Below, in pieces: positions 1 through 8,759 of a stretch of 64,000 bases of DNA; the first letter of the stretch is position 1, and each line of letters opens with the position of its first letter. The notes below the pieces were generated by a model. That model ran no database searches, was not told the origin of the DNA, and saw nothing but the letters and a program-made list of their open reading frames with translations. The DNA is from an uncultured Psychromonas sp. (lineage in GTDB: Bacteria > Pseudomonadota > Gammaproteobacteria > Enterobacterales > Psychromonadaceae), in assembly GCF_947489755.1 (NCBI RefSeq), contig NZ_CANLFB010000001.1, positions 1 through 64,000 of the forward strand. The letters are read 5' to 3'. The position numbers and the translations under genes were made by a program.

Positions 1-620
1 TCAAATAAAGTCAGGCTATTATCTGGTATCCCATCGATTAAGTGAGTGGCTAAATTCATTTCACTTTCAGCAATACTATCAAACGCACTGTTTAGAATAA
101 GGTGGCTGCTTAATTCCATCATACAAACCATACGAACTTGTGGGTAAGAGGATTCATAAGATTTATTCGCAGAGCGTGAGAATGCAGCACTATTATCGAT
201 TGTGTCAGGTGTTCGCCAAACAACCCCATCAACGCCATATAAATTGAGTCCACACCATTGTGGATGCTCGGCACGTTTATGCCATGTGTGAGCGGTTTGA
301 TGAAAAACATCTTTGACGACATCGCTACCTAGTTTTTTTCGAGCCTGTGTTATAGCGCTTCTAGCGACGTAATCGACCTCTTGAGGCAGTACGATATCGA
401 GTTTGTTAATAAGTTGGCGAACAGACTCTGTTCTAAAAAGTGACATGCCGACGACAGCCCATACCATGGCATCCATGGGAAGCTTTCGTTTTCTTAACGT
501 CGCAACACCGTTAGATTGGAGGCAAGATTCAATAATATCTGGCTCTAAGATATCTGATAGAGAAGAGAATTCGGTAAGACGATTAATCGAAGTGCGAGCG
601 AGTGCTTCTGAAAGTTCCAT
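1..620 (-). CDS. IS4-family transposase, N-terminal part (truncated by window)
   Basis: Translating the minus strand from the ATG at 620-618 gives an uninterrupted reading frame of 206 codons running off the window edge. It begins [18 protein letters not shown] and continues with [20 protein letters not shown] and a [14 protein letters not shown] stretch, the pattern of the IS4 transposase N-terminal domain; [12 protein letters not shown] then looks like the start of the DDE catalytic domain with its first Asp. The protein would cut and paste the element. I see no frameshift in the visible part. The C-terminal DDE residues are outside the window, so activity cannot be judged. No purine-rich ribosome site stands directly before the ATG; instead a strong hairpin does. 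Confidence 0.85.
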   Translation of the reverse strand, partial: MELSEALARTSINRLTEFSSLSDILEPDIIESCLQSNGVATLRKRKLPMDAMVWAVVGMSLFRTESVRQLINKLDIVLPQEVDYVARSAITQARKKLGSDVVKDVFHQTAHTWHKRAEHPQWCGLNLYGVDGVVWRTPDTIDNSAAFSRSANKSYESSYPQVRMVCMMELSSHLILNSAFDSIAESEMNLATHLIDGIPDNSLTLF

Positions 621-656
621 AAAAAAATCCCATGACCTTTTGAGTCATAGGATTTT
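621..656 (-). terminator. Hairpin with U-tract directly upstream of the transposase ATG
   Basis: On the minus strand a 13-bp stem (arms 644-656 and 624-636, one G-U wobble, 7-nt loop) is followed by a run of U residues that abuts the start codon at 620. This is the shape of a Rho-independent terminator. Hairpins that block read-through transcription or hide the ribosome site are known in insertion sequences; that role here is inferred. Confidence 0.6.
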
Positions 657-705
657 GATCTTCTTCAGCTAAAAATCAACTAATTTTCTTAACTGATCGG
701 CATTA

Positions 706-973
706 CGGCTTATGTCGGTTTTTTACTTTTCTAGATCGCACCATTATCTTTATCGCTTAGGTTAAGAGCAAGTCGTTTAATTTATAAGGCGTGAATATAA
801 AAAGTACGCTTGAAAATAAAGTATATTTACAAATACATTTACTACTTTTATACAATGCTCAATTTTACCCGCTACTTTTTTTAAAATTACGAGGTAATAA
901 AAAATTTAAAGGAGATCAAAATATTTTCTAGGTATGGATCTAAATGATAGTTCACTTATTGAAGTGTTTCACT
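706..973. other. Intergenic stretch without recognised gene
   Basis: Very A+T-rich DNA between the insertion sequence and the first csrB repeat. A 39-codon frame starting at ATG 934 runs into the csrB control region and resembles nothing known to me. I see no convincing gene. Confidence 0.6.
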
Positions 974-1003
974 CATTTTCTCTGACTTACCTTTGTGAGA
1001 CAT

Positions 1004-1025
1004 TGACCATAGCGAATAGAGGTCA
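1004..1025. promoter_or_regulatory. Conserved dyad far upstream of csrB copy 1
   Basis: TGACC and GGTCA face each other across 12 bp. A TGTGAG half site (994-999), resembling one arm of the GacA/UvrY consensus TGTAAG-N6-CTTACA, lies just before. The site is about 160-185 bp before the presumed RNA start, and csrB-type genes are known to be activated by GacA/UvrY-type regulators from far upstream. It is kept in the second copy. Binding by such a regulator is inferred. Confidence 0.35.
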
Positions 1026-1179
1026 TTGTACTTTTTATCCAAGGTTATTTAATTAAAAAAAACAATGAAAACAAGTAAGTTATTGTTTTTAAATTGATTG
1101 TTGTTTTTAGTGCAGTAAGGGACTGTAATTAAAAATTCTCTTTACCCCTTTTATTTTAGAAAGACCGTAATATCTATCT

Positions 1180-1562
1180 CGCAAACGGGGATTGATTTAC
1201 AGGATGTAAAATTTGAACCTTTGTATTGCTAGGATGGCAATTTGGACCTCTCAGGATGAGAGCTTATAAAACAGGATGTTTTATAATTAAGGATAAGCAG
1301 GACACTTCAGGATGAAGTTATTAGTAACTACTAGGATTGTAGCTATTAAGCCAGGATGGCAAAGAAGGACACCTCCTAAGGATAGGGAGATGACGGATAG
1401 ACAAGATGTTTATCTAATATGGATGTAACAAGGATGAACCCAAAGGATTTGGGAAGTGGACGCCTAGTTTGGCTTAGTCAAAAGGATGTACTGCAGGGAG
1501 CATCAACTATCACGGATTCGATAGAAAGACTAAATTAAGGGCAGCTTCGGCTGCCCTTTCCT
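1180..1562 (+). ncRNA. csrB: CsrB-family CsrA-sequestering RNA, copy 1
   Basis: About 380 nt with more than 20 GGA triplets, mostly as AGGAT or AGGA in short hairpin loops, and no reading frame. It ends in a strong Rho-independent terminator. This is the hallmark of CsrB/RsmZ-type RNAs, which bind many CsrA dimers through GGA loops and relieve CsrA repression of translation. A TAATAT -10-like hexamer is at 1168-1173 with no good -35, as expected for an activator-dependent promoter, so the 5' end is placed near 1180. Only about two bases differ from copy 2 within the RNA. The start is uncertain by some bases. Confidence 0.88.
1537..1562 (+). terminator. Rho-independent terminator of csrB copy 1
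   Basis: Perfect 9-bp stem AAGGGCAGC/GCTGCCCTT closed by a TTCG tetraloop and followed by pyrimidine-rich sequence. Confidence 0.92.
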
Positions 1563-1645
1563 ATTTCTGGAATACCATAATTTGCTTACCTAATTTTACC
1601 CTTTATCTATCTATAAAATTTATCTACGTATAAGTACTCAAACTG

Positions 1646-1684
1646 TCACTTCAATCTGTGTTTTAAAGTCCTTTCTAATAATCC
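1646..1684 (-). pseudogene. Fossil of the yfcH-like gene's 3' end
   Basis: On the minus strand these 13 codons read GLLERTLKHRLK plus stop. The intact gene at 2375-3286 ends ELLEDSLKHQLK plus stop. Eight of twelve residues match and the stop codons correspond (TGA here, TAA there). The fragment sits in the same place after csrB copy 1 as the real gene end does after copy 2. It is best explained as the part of the neighbour carried along when the csrB unit was duplicated. Confidence 0.7.
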
Positions 1685-1736
1685 CAATTTTTTAAGATAG
1701 TTTATCAATTTTCTCTGGCTTACCTTTGTGAGACAT

Positions 1737-1758
1737 TGACCATAGCAAATAGAGGTCA
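1737..1758. promoter_or_regulatory. Conserved dyad far upstream of csrB copy 2
   Basis: Same TGACC/GGTCA dyad as at 1004-1025, with one base change in the spacer, and the same TGTGAG half site before it. Conservation of this upstream block in both copies suggests both RNAs keep the same control. Confidence 0.35.
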
Positions 1759-1912
1759 TTGTACTTTTTATTCAAGGTTATTTAATTAAAAAAAACAATG
1801 ACAACAAGTAAGTTATTGTTTTTAAATTAGTTGTTGTTTTTAGTGCAATAAGGGGCTGTAATTAAAAATTATCTTTACCCCTTTTATTTTAGAAAGACCG
1901 TAATATCTATCT

Positions 1913-2295
1913 CGCAAACGGGGATTGATTTACAGGATGTAAAATATGAACCTTTGTATTGCTAGGATGGCAATTTGGACCTCTCAGGATGAGAGTTTAT
2001 AAAACAGGATGTTTTATAATTAAGGATAAGCAGGACACTTCAGGATGAAGTTATTAGTAACTACTAGGATTGTAGCTATTAAGCCAGGATGGCAAAGAAG
2101 GACACCTCCTAAGGATAGGGAGATGACGGATAGACAAGATGTTTATCTAATATGGATGTAACAAGGATGAACCCAAAGGATTTGGGAAGTGGACGCCTAG
2201 TTTGGCTTAGTCAAAAGGATGTACTGCAGGGAGCATCAACTATCACGGATTCGATAGAAAGACTAAATTAAGGGCAGCTTCGGCTGCCCTTTCCT
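1913..2295 (+). ncRNA. csrB: CsrB-family CsrA-sequestering RNA, copy 2
   Basis: Tandem duplicate of the RNA at 1180-1562 with the same -10-like TAATAT (1901-1906), the same GGA-rich hairpin series and the same TTCG-capped terminator. I count two substitutions within the transcribed part relative to copy 1. Two active copies would raise the CsrA-titrating capacity. Vibrios also carry several CsrB genes, but dispersed rather than in tandem as far as I know. Confidence 0.88.
2270..2295 (+). terminator. Rho-independent terminator of csrB copy 2
   Basis: Identical 9-bp stem and TTCG loop to the terminator of copy 1. It also lies about 80 bp beyond the end of the convergent yfcH-like gene. Confidence 0.92.
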
Positions 2296-2374
2296 ATTTC
2301 TGGAATACCATAAATTGCCTACCTAGTTTCACCTCTTACCTATCACCTTTATTTTCGTATAAGCATTTAAAATG

Positions 2375-3286
2375 TTATTTCAATTGATGTTTTAAACTAT
2401 CTTCTAATAATTCGTACTCAAACTTAAAACCCGCTTTTAATAGCTTTGTAGGACGTACGTTAGTACTTGCAAGCAATAATTCTTTACCCATTTCCCCAAA
2501 TAGTAACGTTATTAAAAATGCTGGCAATGACAAAATGCAAGGACGTTTTAGAATATTGGCTAATATAATGGAAAATGTTTTATTATTGACAGGATGCGGA
2601 GAAACTAGATTAATAGGACCAACCAAGGTTGAGTGCTTAATAATAAATAAAATAGCATTTAATTCATCTTTTAAATCTATCCAGCTCATGACTTGCTTAC
2701 CAGAACCTATTTTTCCACCAAAGCCCATATTAAAGGCTGGCAACATTTTTGCTAAGGCACCTTCTTTCTTATTTAAAACAATACCTGTACGTAGATTAAC
2801 AACACGTGTGTTTGGTGATTTTATCTGCTGGCAAGTCAGTTCCCATTTATCTGCTAACTCACTGACGAAATCTTTGCCCTTTGAGGTACCTTCATCAACG
2901 GGTTGTTGCCCTCTATCACCATAAAATCCAATAGCTGAAGCACAAATAAACAGACTCGGGGGCATTGAACTATTATTGATAAAGTCGACTAAAAGTTGTG
3001 TCGATTGTATACGACTATTAGTGATTTTTTCTTTTGCTTTTGTTGTCCAGCGAGAACTGGCAATATTTTCACCTGCCAGATGGATAACAATATTAGGAGT
3101 AGGACATCCATTGAGGTGTATTTGTTGTTTTTCTATGTCCCAATAAGGTCGGGTTGAGTCAGGAGTACGTTGTAAAGCATGAACAATATAGCCCTGTGCT
3201 TCTAATAATGGCACTAGTGCACTCCCAATTAAACCAGAAGCACCCGTTATTAAAACGTTGTTATTACTATCCGCTGTTTTACTCAT
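2375..3286 (-). CDS. TIGR01777-family NAD(P)-dependent epimerase/dehydratase (YfcH-like)
   Basis: 303-residue SDR-type protein. The N-terminal Rossmann motif GASGLIG is at residues 15-21, followed by VIHLAGENI and SAIGFYGDRG, and a C-terminal DUF1731-type tail (VRPTKLLKAGF). The family, including E. coli YfcH, is widespread but its substrate is unknown. I chose the second ATG (3286): an AAGGG ribosome site touches the first ATG (3292) but stands 6 nt before the second. The gene's 3' end reaches into the csrB repeat unit. It is divergent from pabA with about 80 bp between them. Confidence 0.88.
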   Translation of the reverse strand: MSKTADSNNNVLITGASGLIGSALVPLLEAQGYIVHALQRTPDSTRPYWDIEKQQIHLNGCPTPNIVIHLAGENIASSRWTTKAKEKITNSRIQSTQLLVDFINNSSMPPSLFICASAIGFYGDRGQQPVDEGTSKGKDFVSELADKWELTCQQIKSPNTRVVNLRTGIVLNKKEGALAKMLPAFNMGFGGKIGSGKQVMSWIDLKDELNAILFIIKHSTLVGPINLVSPHPVNNKTFSIILANILKRPCILSLPAFLITLLFGEMGKELLLASTNVRPTKLLKAGFKFEYELLEDSLKHQLK

Positions 3287-3365
3287 GACCATCCCTTAAT
3301 GTTATTAGGATTACATACGTTACTAATGTTAAAATGGATCTTTATGTTTGAGATGAAATTGAATT

Positions 3366-3950
3366 ATGCTCCTAATGATCGATAATTATGACTCCTTTAC
3401 CTATAACTTAGTTCAGTATTTTGGTGAACTAAAACAACAAGTAATCATAAAGCGTAATGACCAAATCGGCTTACAAGAAATTGCAGATTTAAATCCTGAT
3501 CATATTGTTATCTCTCCTGGTCCTTGTACTCCTAATGAAGCGGGTGTGTCATTGGCAACTATTGAACGTTTTGCTGGAAAAATTCCTATTTTAGGTGTGT
3601 GTTTAGGTCATCAAAGTATTGCTCAAGTGTTTGGCGCAAATGTTATACGTGCTGATAAAGTAATGCATGGGAAAAACTCATTAATTGAGCATGATAACCA
3701 AGGTGTATTTAAAGGATTGAATAATCCATTAGATGTAACGCGTTATCATAGTTTAATTGTGCAAGAAGCTAGTTTGCCATCTTGCTTTGATATTTCTGCA
3801 AGAGTTATACAAAGTCAGGAAATTATGGCGATTCGTCATAAAGAAATGGCATTAGAGGGTGTACAATTTCATCCTGAAAGCATTCGATCAGAGCAAGGCT
3901 TGTTACTGCTTAATAATTTTATTGGACAAGCTATTGGATTGTCAAAATAA
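3366..3950 (+). CDS. pabA: Class I glutamine amidotransferase of anthranilate/aminodeoxychorismate synthase
   Basis: 194 residues, full family length. Supplies ammonia from glutamine to chorismate for p-aminobenzoate (folate) or anthranilate (tryptophan) synthesis. The catalytic triad is visible: Cys79 in GVCLGHQSI, His169 and Glu171 in GVQFHPES; the N-terminus [18 protein letters not shown] is typical. It lies just upstream of argD and not in a trp operon, the usual place of pabA in this group. It may serve both pathways. The ribosome site is weak. Confidence 0.9.
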   Translation: MLLMIDNYDSFTYNLVQYFGELKQQVIIKRNDQIGLQEIADLNPDHIVISPGPCTPNEAGVSLATIERFAGKIPILGVCLGHQSIAQVFGANVIRADKVMHGKNSLIEHDNQGVFKGLNNPLDVTRYHSLIVQEASLPSCFDISARVIQSQEIMAIRHKEMALEGVQFHPESIRSEQGLLLLNNFIGQAIGLSK

Positions 3951-4016
3951 GTGCGTATATTAAGGCTTTTACAAACCATCTTTTATAAACGTTGTTAATT
4001 ATCAGAGGATTTTTTT

Positions 4017-5237
4017 ATGTCAGACACTCACATCACCCGTCCGTTATTTGATCAAGTTATGGTGCCAAACTATGCCCCGTTAGAAATGATCCCTGTACGC
4101 GGTGAAGGCTCTCGAGTGTGGGACCAAGAAGACAACGAGTATATTGATTTAACGGGTGGTATTGCTGTTAATGCTTTGGGTCATGCTCACCCTGAACTCA
4201 TTACCGCACTAACAGAACAAGCACAAAAATTATGGCATGTTAGTAATATTTACACTAATGAACCAGCATTACGCTTGGCACAAAAACTAGTGGATAATAC
4301 TTTTGCTGAAAAAGTGTTTTTTGCTAACTCTGGTGCAGAAGCGAATGAAGCAGCTTTAAAACTAGCGCGTCGTGTTGCATTCGATAAATTTGGTATTGAG
4401 AAAACTGAAATCATTGCTTTTTATCAAGGTTTCCACGGTCGTACTTTTTTCACTGTTACAGCTGGTGGACAATCTACTTATTCAGATGGTTTTGGCCCTA
4501 AACCGGCTGATATTACACATCTTGAATATAACGATTTGAATGAGCTTGAAAAGGTTATTTCAGATAAAACATGTGCTGTTATTTTAGAACCGTTACAAGG
4601 TGAAGGTGGTGTTTTACCGATCACGCCAGAATTTGCACAAGGCGTTAGAGCGTTATGTGATAAGCATAATGCTTTAATGATTTTTGATGAAGTACAAACA
4701 GGTATGGGCAGAACGGGTGAGTTATTTGCTTACATGGGGTTGAATGTCATTCCTGATGTTGTGACGTCAGCGAAAGCACTGGGTGCAGGTTTTCCTATTG
4801 CGGCGATGTTAACAAAAACATGTTTTGCTGAACATTTGAAAGTAGGCACACACGGTACAACTTTTGGTGGTAACCCATTAGCTTGTGCTGTTGCTGGGAA
4901 GGCTTTTGACCTGATTAACAATCAAGAGATGATGTCAGGCGTTAAACACAAAGAGCAATTAATACGTCGTCATCTAGAAGCCATTAACGATGAATTTTCA
5001 GTGTTTAAAGAAATTCGTGGGGCCGGTTTATTGTTGGGTGCGGTATTAAATGAACAATATCAAGATCAAGCTAAAACCTTCTTTTTAGCGTCAGCAGAAG
5101 AAGGTTTATTGATTTTAGTTGCTGGTGCAAATGTATTACGTTTCGCCCCTGCTTTGAATATTTCAGATGACTTGATTGAACAAGCAATGCAGAAACTGAA
5201 ACAAGCAGTAAAAAATATCGTTAATAAAGATACTTAA
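4017..5237 (+). CDS. argD: Acetylornithine/succinyldiaminopimelate aminotransferase
   Basis: 406-residue class III PLP aminotransferase. Converts N-acetylglutamate semialdehyde to N2-acetylornithine in arginine synthesis and often acts in lysine synthesis too. The PLP lysine is Lys253 in [23 protein letters not shown] (223-234) and [12 protein letters not shown] (104-115) form the cofactor pocket. A paralogue, AstC, acts in arginine catabolism, but no ast genes are nearby and the pabA neighbourhood favours ArgD. The ribosome site GAGGA precedes the ATG. Confidence 0.88.
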   Translation: MSDTHITRPLFDQVMVPNYAPLEMIPVRGEGSRVWDQEDNEYIDLTGGIAVNALGHAHPELITALTEQAQKLWHVSNIYTNEPALRLAQKLVDNTFAEKVFFANSGAEANEAALKLARRVAFDKFGIEKTEIIAFYQGFHGRTFFTVTAGGQSTYSDGFGPKPADITHLEYNDLNELEKVISDKTCAVILEPLQGEGGVLPITPEFAQGVRALCDKHNALMIFDEVQTGMGRTGELFAYMGLNVIPDVVTSAKALGAGFPIAAMLTKTCFAEHLKVGTHGTTFGGNPLACAVAGKAFDLINNQEMMSGVKHKEQLIRRHLEAINDEFSVFKEIRGAGLLLGAVLNEQYQDQAKTFFLASAEEGLLILVAGANVLRFAPALNISDDLIEQAMQKLKQAVKNIVNKDT

Positions 5238-5317
5238 AAACAAGGTTTGTTAATTGATGTGTTTTATCATTAACAACACTTGTTTCAATTAGATTTAAAA
5301 TACTGGGAGCTCATAAA

Positions 5318-6328
5318 ATGAGACGCGAACTAGCAATAGAATTTTCACGAGTAACAGAAGCAGCAGCTTTAGCGGGCTATAAATGGTTAGGTCGAGGCGA
5401 TAAAAATACAGCCGATGGCGCAGCTGTAGAAGCAATGCGTCTTATCTTTAATCAAATAGACATCGATGGTGAGATTGTTATTGGTGAAGGTGAAATTGAT
5501 GAAGCACCAATGTTATATATTGGTGAGCATGTTGGCACTGGGATAGGTGATGCGGTTGATATTGCTGTTGACCCAATTGAAGGCACACGCATGACGGCGA
5601 TGGGACAATCTAATGCGCTAGCAGTACTTGCTGTCGGTGAGAAAGGTAGTTTCTTACGTGCACCTGATATGTACATGGAAAAGCTTATTGTAGGCCCTGG
5701 CGCAAAAGATGCTATCGACCTTGAGCTTTCTTTAGAGCAGAACTTAAAAGCAATTGCATTGGCGTTAGGTAAGTCTCTTTCTGAATTGACTGTGGCAACA
5801 CTTGCAAAACCTCGTCATGATCGCATTATTAAAGATATGCAAGGTATGGGCGTTCGTGTATTTGCTATCCCTGATGGTGATGTTGCTATCTCTGTATTAG
5901 CTTGTATGCCAGAAAATCAAGTCGATGTACTGTATTGTATTGGTGGTGCTCCAGAAGGCGTCATATCAGCTGCTGTAGTGCGTGCTTTAGACGGTAACAT
6001 GCAAGCGCGTCTAATTCCTCGTCCGATGGTAAAAGGTCCGACAGAAGAGAATATTCGCATTGGTGAAGAAGAAGTTGCACGTTGTGAAGCTGTTGGCATT
6101 CAAGTTAATAAAGTATTAAAACTTGAAGACCTAGTGAAAAACGATAACGTTATCTTCTCTGCAACGGGTATCACTAAAGGTGACTTAGTTGAAGGTGTAT
6201 CGGTTAACGGGCGTTTAGCGACAACTGAAACATTATTGGTGCGTGGTAAGTCACGTACAGTACGTCGTATTAAATCGACTCATTATTTAGACCGTAAAGA
6301 CCCAGATTTAAAGGATATTATCCTTTAA
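5318..6328 (+). CDS. glpX: Class II fructose-1,6-bisphosphatase
   Basis: 336 residues, standard GlpX length. Hydrolyses fructose-1,6-bisphosphate to fructose-6-phosphate in gluconeogenesis, metal-dependent. Metal and substrate motifs GEGEIDEAPM (56-65) and DPIEGT (85-90) are intact. GGAG stands before the start codon. It is preceded by argD with about 80 bp between and followed by a shared terminator. There is no glycerol operon here, so it is probably a stand-alone gene. Confidence 0.93.
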   Translation: MRRELAIEFSRVTEAAALAGYKWLGRGDKNTADGAAVEAMRLIFNQIDIDGEIVIGEGEIDEAPMLYIGEHVGTGIGDAVDIAVDPIEGTRMTAMGQSNALAVLAVGEKGSFLRAPDMYMEKLIVGPGAKDAIDLELSLEQNLKAIALALGKSLSELTVATLAKPRHDRIIKDMQGMGVRVFAIPDGDVAISVLACMPENQVDVLYCIGGAPEGVISAAVVRALDGNMQARLIPRPMVKGPTEENIRIGEEEVARCEAVGIQVNKVLKLEDLVKNDNVIFSATGITKGDLVEGVSVNGRLATTETLLVRGKSRTVRRIKSTHYLDRKDPDLKDIIL

Positions 6329-6354
6329 GCTGATTAAGCTAGAATGATAAAATT

Positions 6355-6381
6355 AAAAAAGGCGCTATTAGCGCCTTTTTT
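6355..6381. terminator. Bidirectional terminator between glpX and coaA
   Basis: AAAAAAGGCGC-TATTA-GCGCCTTTTTT: a GC stem flanked by A and T runs, so it can stop transcription from both convergent genes. Confidence 0.9.
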
Positions 6382-6408
6382 GTTTATTTTTTATAAGCTT
6401 AACTGCTT

Positions 6409-7374
6409 TTATTTGCGTAATTTTACTTGGCTGACTTGGTGATTAATCGATTTTTTTAAGATTAAATTAGCACGGTCACGCGTGGGTCTAATATTTTCTT
6501 CTAAATTAATCCCATTTATTTCATCCCAAATCTTTGATGCAATAGCGATCGCCTCACGTTTACTCATTTTCGAATAACTATGAAAATAAGCATTTGGATC
6601 GGTAAACGCTCCTTCTCTAAACTTTAAAAAACGTTGGATATACCAGGTTTTTAATAAGTCAGTATCGGCATCAACAAAAATAGAAAAGTCTACAAAGTCA
6701 GAAACAAAAACACGGTGAGATTGTTCAGGATCGTTTAGCCCTGCGGTTTGCAATACATTTAAGCCTTCTAAAATAACGATATCAGGCTTTTCAAATTGCA
6801 ATGATTTGTCAGGGATAATGTCATAGGTTAAGTGAGAATAAATAGGTGCAGTGATCTCTTTTTGGCCTGATTTTATGGCTGAAACAAATTCAATTAATGC
6901 TTTGGTATCAAAGCTTTCTGGGAAGCCTTTTTTATGCATCAAGTTACGTGCTACTAAGTCTTTATTAGGGCGTAAAAAGCCATCAGTGGTAACTAAAGCC
7001 ACTTTCGGATGCTCAGGCCAACGTGATAGCAATGCCTGTAAAATACGTGCCGAAGTACTTTTACCTACCGCTACGCTACCCGCAATACCGATGATATAAG
7101 GCACTTTATCATTATGAGAATTAAGAAAGGTATCACGTACGGTATGACGGTATTGTCGTGCTTCTACATAAAGGTTTAATAAGCGAGAAAGAGGTAAATA
7201 AATATCCACCACTTCCTCCATTGATAATGACTCATTAATGCCCTGTAATTGGCTTATATCTTCTTCAGATAACGTTAACTTAACATTGTCCCGTAAATCG
7301 GCCCATTGGTTACGCTCAAAGTGCATATAAGCGCTATGAATACTTTGCTGAGTAAACGCTTCATGATTACTCAT
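6409..7374 (-). CDS. coaA: Pantothenate kinase, type I
   Basis: Phosphorylates pantothenate, the first and controlled step of coenzyme A synthesis. P-loop GSVAVGKST at 99-107; [13 protein letters not shown] and [10 protein letters not shown] match E. coli CoaA closely. I chose the ATG at 7374, which overlaps the stop codon of the upstream kinase-like gene (ATGAGTAA) and gives 321 residues against 316 in E. coli. The frame stays open to an ATG at 7434 (341 residues) with a poorly spaced ribosome site. Translation is likely coupled to the upstream gene. Confidence 0.9.
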   Translation of the reverse strand: MSNHEAFTQQSIHSAYMHFERNQWADLRDNVKLTLSEEDISQLQGINESLSMEEVVDIYLPLSRLLNLYVEARQYRHTVRDTFLNSHNDKVPYIIGIAGSVAVGKSTSARILQALLSRWPEHPKVALVTTDGFLRPNKDLVARNLMHKKGFPESFDTKALIEFVSAIKSGQKEITAPIYSHLTYDIIPDKSLQFEKPDIVILEGLNVLQTAGLNDPEQSHRVFVSDFVDFSIFVDADTDLLKTWYIQRFLKFREGAFTDPNAYFHSYSKMSKREAIAIASKIWDEINGINLEENIRPTRDRANLILKKSINHQVSQVKLRK

Positions 7375-8017
7375 TCGGTACGCTAGCTTGTTCAAGATAG
7401 ATTGATCTGCTGTTACCGATTGGGTCATCAGCATAAAGATGATATTGCCCTGCTGGTTTAATGAGTAATTCGAATAAGTTGACTAAGGCTTCTTGCGACT
7501 CTTCAATATTAACTTGTTCATGTAAGCGTTTTAATGCGGTATCAAAATTACTTTTTACCCAACAGCTATAGTCATATAGATCTAAATACGCTTCTTGTAA
7601 AAGGTATACGCCTTCAATAAGAATAATATCTATATTTTCGAAGTTATAATTAACTTGTCGAGGACATTCTGCATCATCTAAATTAACAGATGTTTTAATA
7701 TTGCCGAATAGCTTCAAAGGTAACACTAATTCTTCGAACATCTCATCAAAACGGTAAGCATTAAGGTAATATTCTTCAGGACTGTTCATGACATTGAAGC
7801 GTACGTTCTTACTCGCTTCCCAGTCATCGGTATGTATAACTGCAACATTTAAGCCATCTAAGGTTAATGCCGCGGCTATTTTCTCGGTTAGTTCGCGTTT
7901 ACCACTACCTTCAATACCACTAATAGCAACAACTTGTGCTTTGGTAGATTCTTTGTGGTTATGCAGTTCTTTAATAGCACTTTTCATTTGTGCTGCATTA
8001 TTAAACATCGTTTTCAA
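7367..8017 (-). CDS. Uridine kinase-like P-loop protein
   Basis: 216-residue P-loop NTPase resembling the uridine kinase/phosphoribulokinase fold: Walker [10 protein letters not shown] at 34-42, HTDDW at about 62-66, and [10 protein letters not shown] as the second motif. The residue after the Walker A lysine is Arg instead of Ser/Thr, unusual for a working kinase. The start is a TTG placed 7 nt after a strong AAGGGGAG; an ATG at 8008 is too far from it. It overlaps coaA by 8 nt, so the two are probably co-translated. The substrate is unknown. Confidence 0.7.
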   Translation of the reverse strand: MKTMFNNAAQMKSAIKELHNHKESTKAQVVAISGIEGSGKRELTEKIAAALTLDGLNVAVIHTDDWEASKNVRFNVMNSPEEYYLNAYRFDEMFEELVLPLKLFGNIKTSVNLDDAECPRQVNYNFENIDIILIEGVYLLQEAYLDLYDYSCWVKSNFDTALKRLHEQVNIEESQEALVNLFELLIKPAGQYHLYADDPIGNSRSIYLEQASVPNE

Positions 8018-8061
8018 CGGTCATCTCCCCTTCTTGACGGCGCTATTATGCCATAAAAATA

Positions 8062-8088
8062 AAAAAAGCCACTAAAGTGACTTTTTAT
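8062..8088 (-). terminator. Terminator downstream of dsbA
   Basis: On the minus strand AAAAGTCAC-TTTA-GTGGCTTTT (one G-U wobble) followed by more T residues, between dsbA and the kinase-like gene. Confidence 0.75.
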
Positions 8089-8116
8089 TTTAGATTGGAG
8101 GTGTTTAAAAAACGTA

Positions 8117-8725
8117 TTAGTCTGTTTTTTTAGTCAAGAAAGTCACTAATTCAGTGAACTCTTCAACACTTTTTACTGATCCAGTATTTACTTTGTACTT
8201 ACCGTTAACAATCAATGTTGGCACGCCACGTACTTTAAAGTTTTCTGTGTTACGTTTCATTTGTGAAGCCATGCCATTTACAGGGAAGCTTGCTAATGCT
8301 GCTGTTGCTTCTTTTTCTGAAATACCTGCTTTAGCGAAGATATCGATAATATCTTTTTCACTGCTAATTGCTTTACGTTGCGTATGAATGCGGTCAAATA
8401 TAATACTGGTTACTTCTTCTTTAACATCTAATAGATCTGCTGCTGCGTAAGCTTTTGTGACTTCATCAGCCATTGCACCACCTAAAAAGTTAACGTGACT
8501 CTTTTTAATGGTCACATCTGAAGGTAGATCTTGTGCTAGTTTTTCCATTAGTGGTTCAAACTTGAAGCAATGCGGGCAGTAAAACGAGAAAAACTCTAAT
8601 ACTTCTGGTTTTTCAGTTGCTGTTTGTTTAATAACTTCATAGTTAGTGCCTTCTTTAAAATCTGCAGCATTAACACTTAATGGCAGCAGTACTAGGCCAA
8701 CTAATAGAGCAAAAACCTTTTTCAT
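8117..8725 (-). CDS. dsbA: Periplasmic thiol:disulfide oxidoreductase DsbA
   Basis: 202 residues. Introduces disulfide bonds into exported proteins and is reoxidised by DsbB. A Sec signal peptide (MKKVFALLVG..LPLSVNA, about 1-20) precedes the thioredoxin fold; the active site is Cys50-Pro-His-Cys53, and RGVPTLIVNG carries the cis-proline. The start at 8725 is set by AAAGGA seven bases upstream; an earlier in-frame start at 8746 would bury the signal peptide. It follows srkA closely, the same order as in E. coli. Confidence 0.93.
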   Translation of the reverse strand: MKKVFALLVGLVLLPLSVNAADFKEGTNYEVIKQTATEKPEVLEFFSFYCPHCFKFEPLMEKLAQDLPSDVTIKKSHVNFLGGAMADEVTKAYAAADLLDVKEEVTSIIFDRIHTQRKAISSEKDIIDIFAKAGISEKEATAALASFPVNGMASQMKRNTENFKVRGVPTLIVNGKYKVNTGSVKSVEEFTELVTFLTKKTD

Positions 8726-8759
8726 TATATGTTCCTTTATTGTCATTTTAGGGTGTTAA

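Larger units (their letters stand above)
1..705 (-). mobile_element. IS4-family insertion sequence, partial
   Basis: Right-hand end of an insertion sequence; the rest lies outside the window. Read on the minus strand the end is TAATGCCGATCAGTTAAG (about 688-705), which closely matches the terminal inverted repeat I know for IS4. A transposase begins 85 bp inside this end. The other terminus and the target duplication cannot be checked here. Confidence 0.8.
974..1684 (+). repeat. Tandem repeat copy 1 (csrB unit)
   Basis: Copy 1 of a directly repeated segment with a 733-bp period. It contains an upstream control region, the CsrB-type RNA with its terminator, and a tail that resembles the 3' end of the yfcH-like gene lying after copy 2. 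Upstream region and RNA are nearly identical between copies; the tail has diverged. Confidence 0.9.
1707..2413 (+). repeat. Tandem repeat copy 2 (csrB unit)
   Basis: Second copy of the 733-bp-period repeat. It covers the same upstream region, RNA and terminator, then enters the real 3' end of the yfcH-like gene. Similarity to copy 1 is near-perfect through the RNA and falls off after the terminator. Confidence 0.9.

Noticed and set aside
403-672. Plus-strand open frame of 89 codons
   Set aside because: It is antisense to the IS4 transposase, whose frame shows recognisable motifs.
934-1053. 39-codon frame starting MDLNDSSLIEV before csrB copy 1
   Set aside because: It runs through the conserved csrB control region and has no recognisable content; the upstream purine block is too far from the ATG.
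1180-2295. Periodic GGA-containing units resembling a CRISPR or satellite array
   Set aside because: The short units are irregular in spacing and form hairpin loops; the two-copy 733-bp structure with terminators is explained by csrB RNAs.
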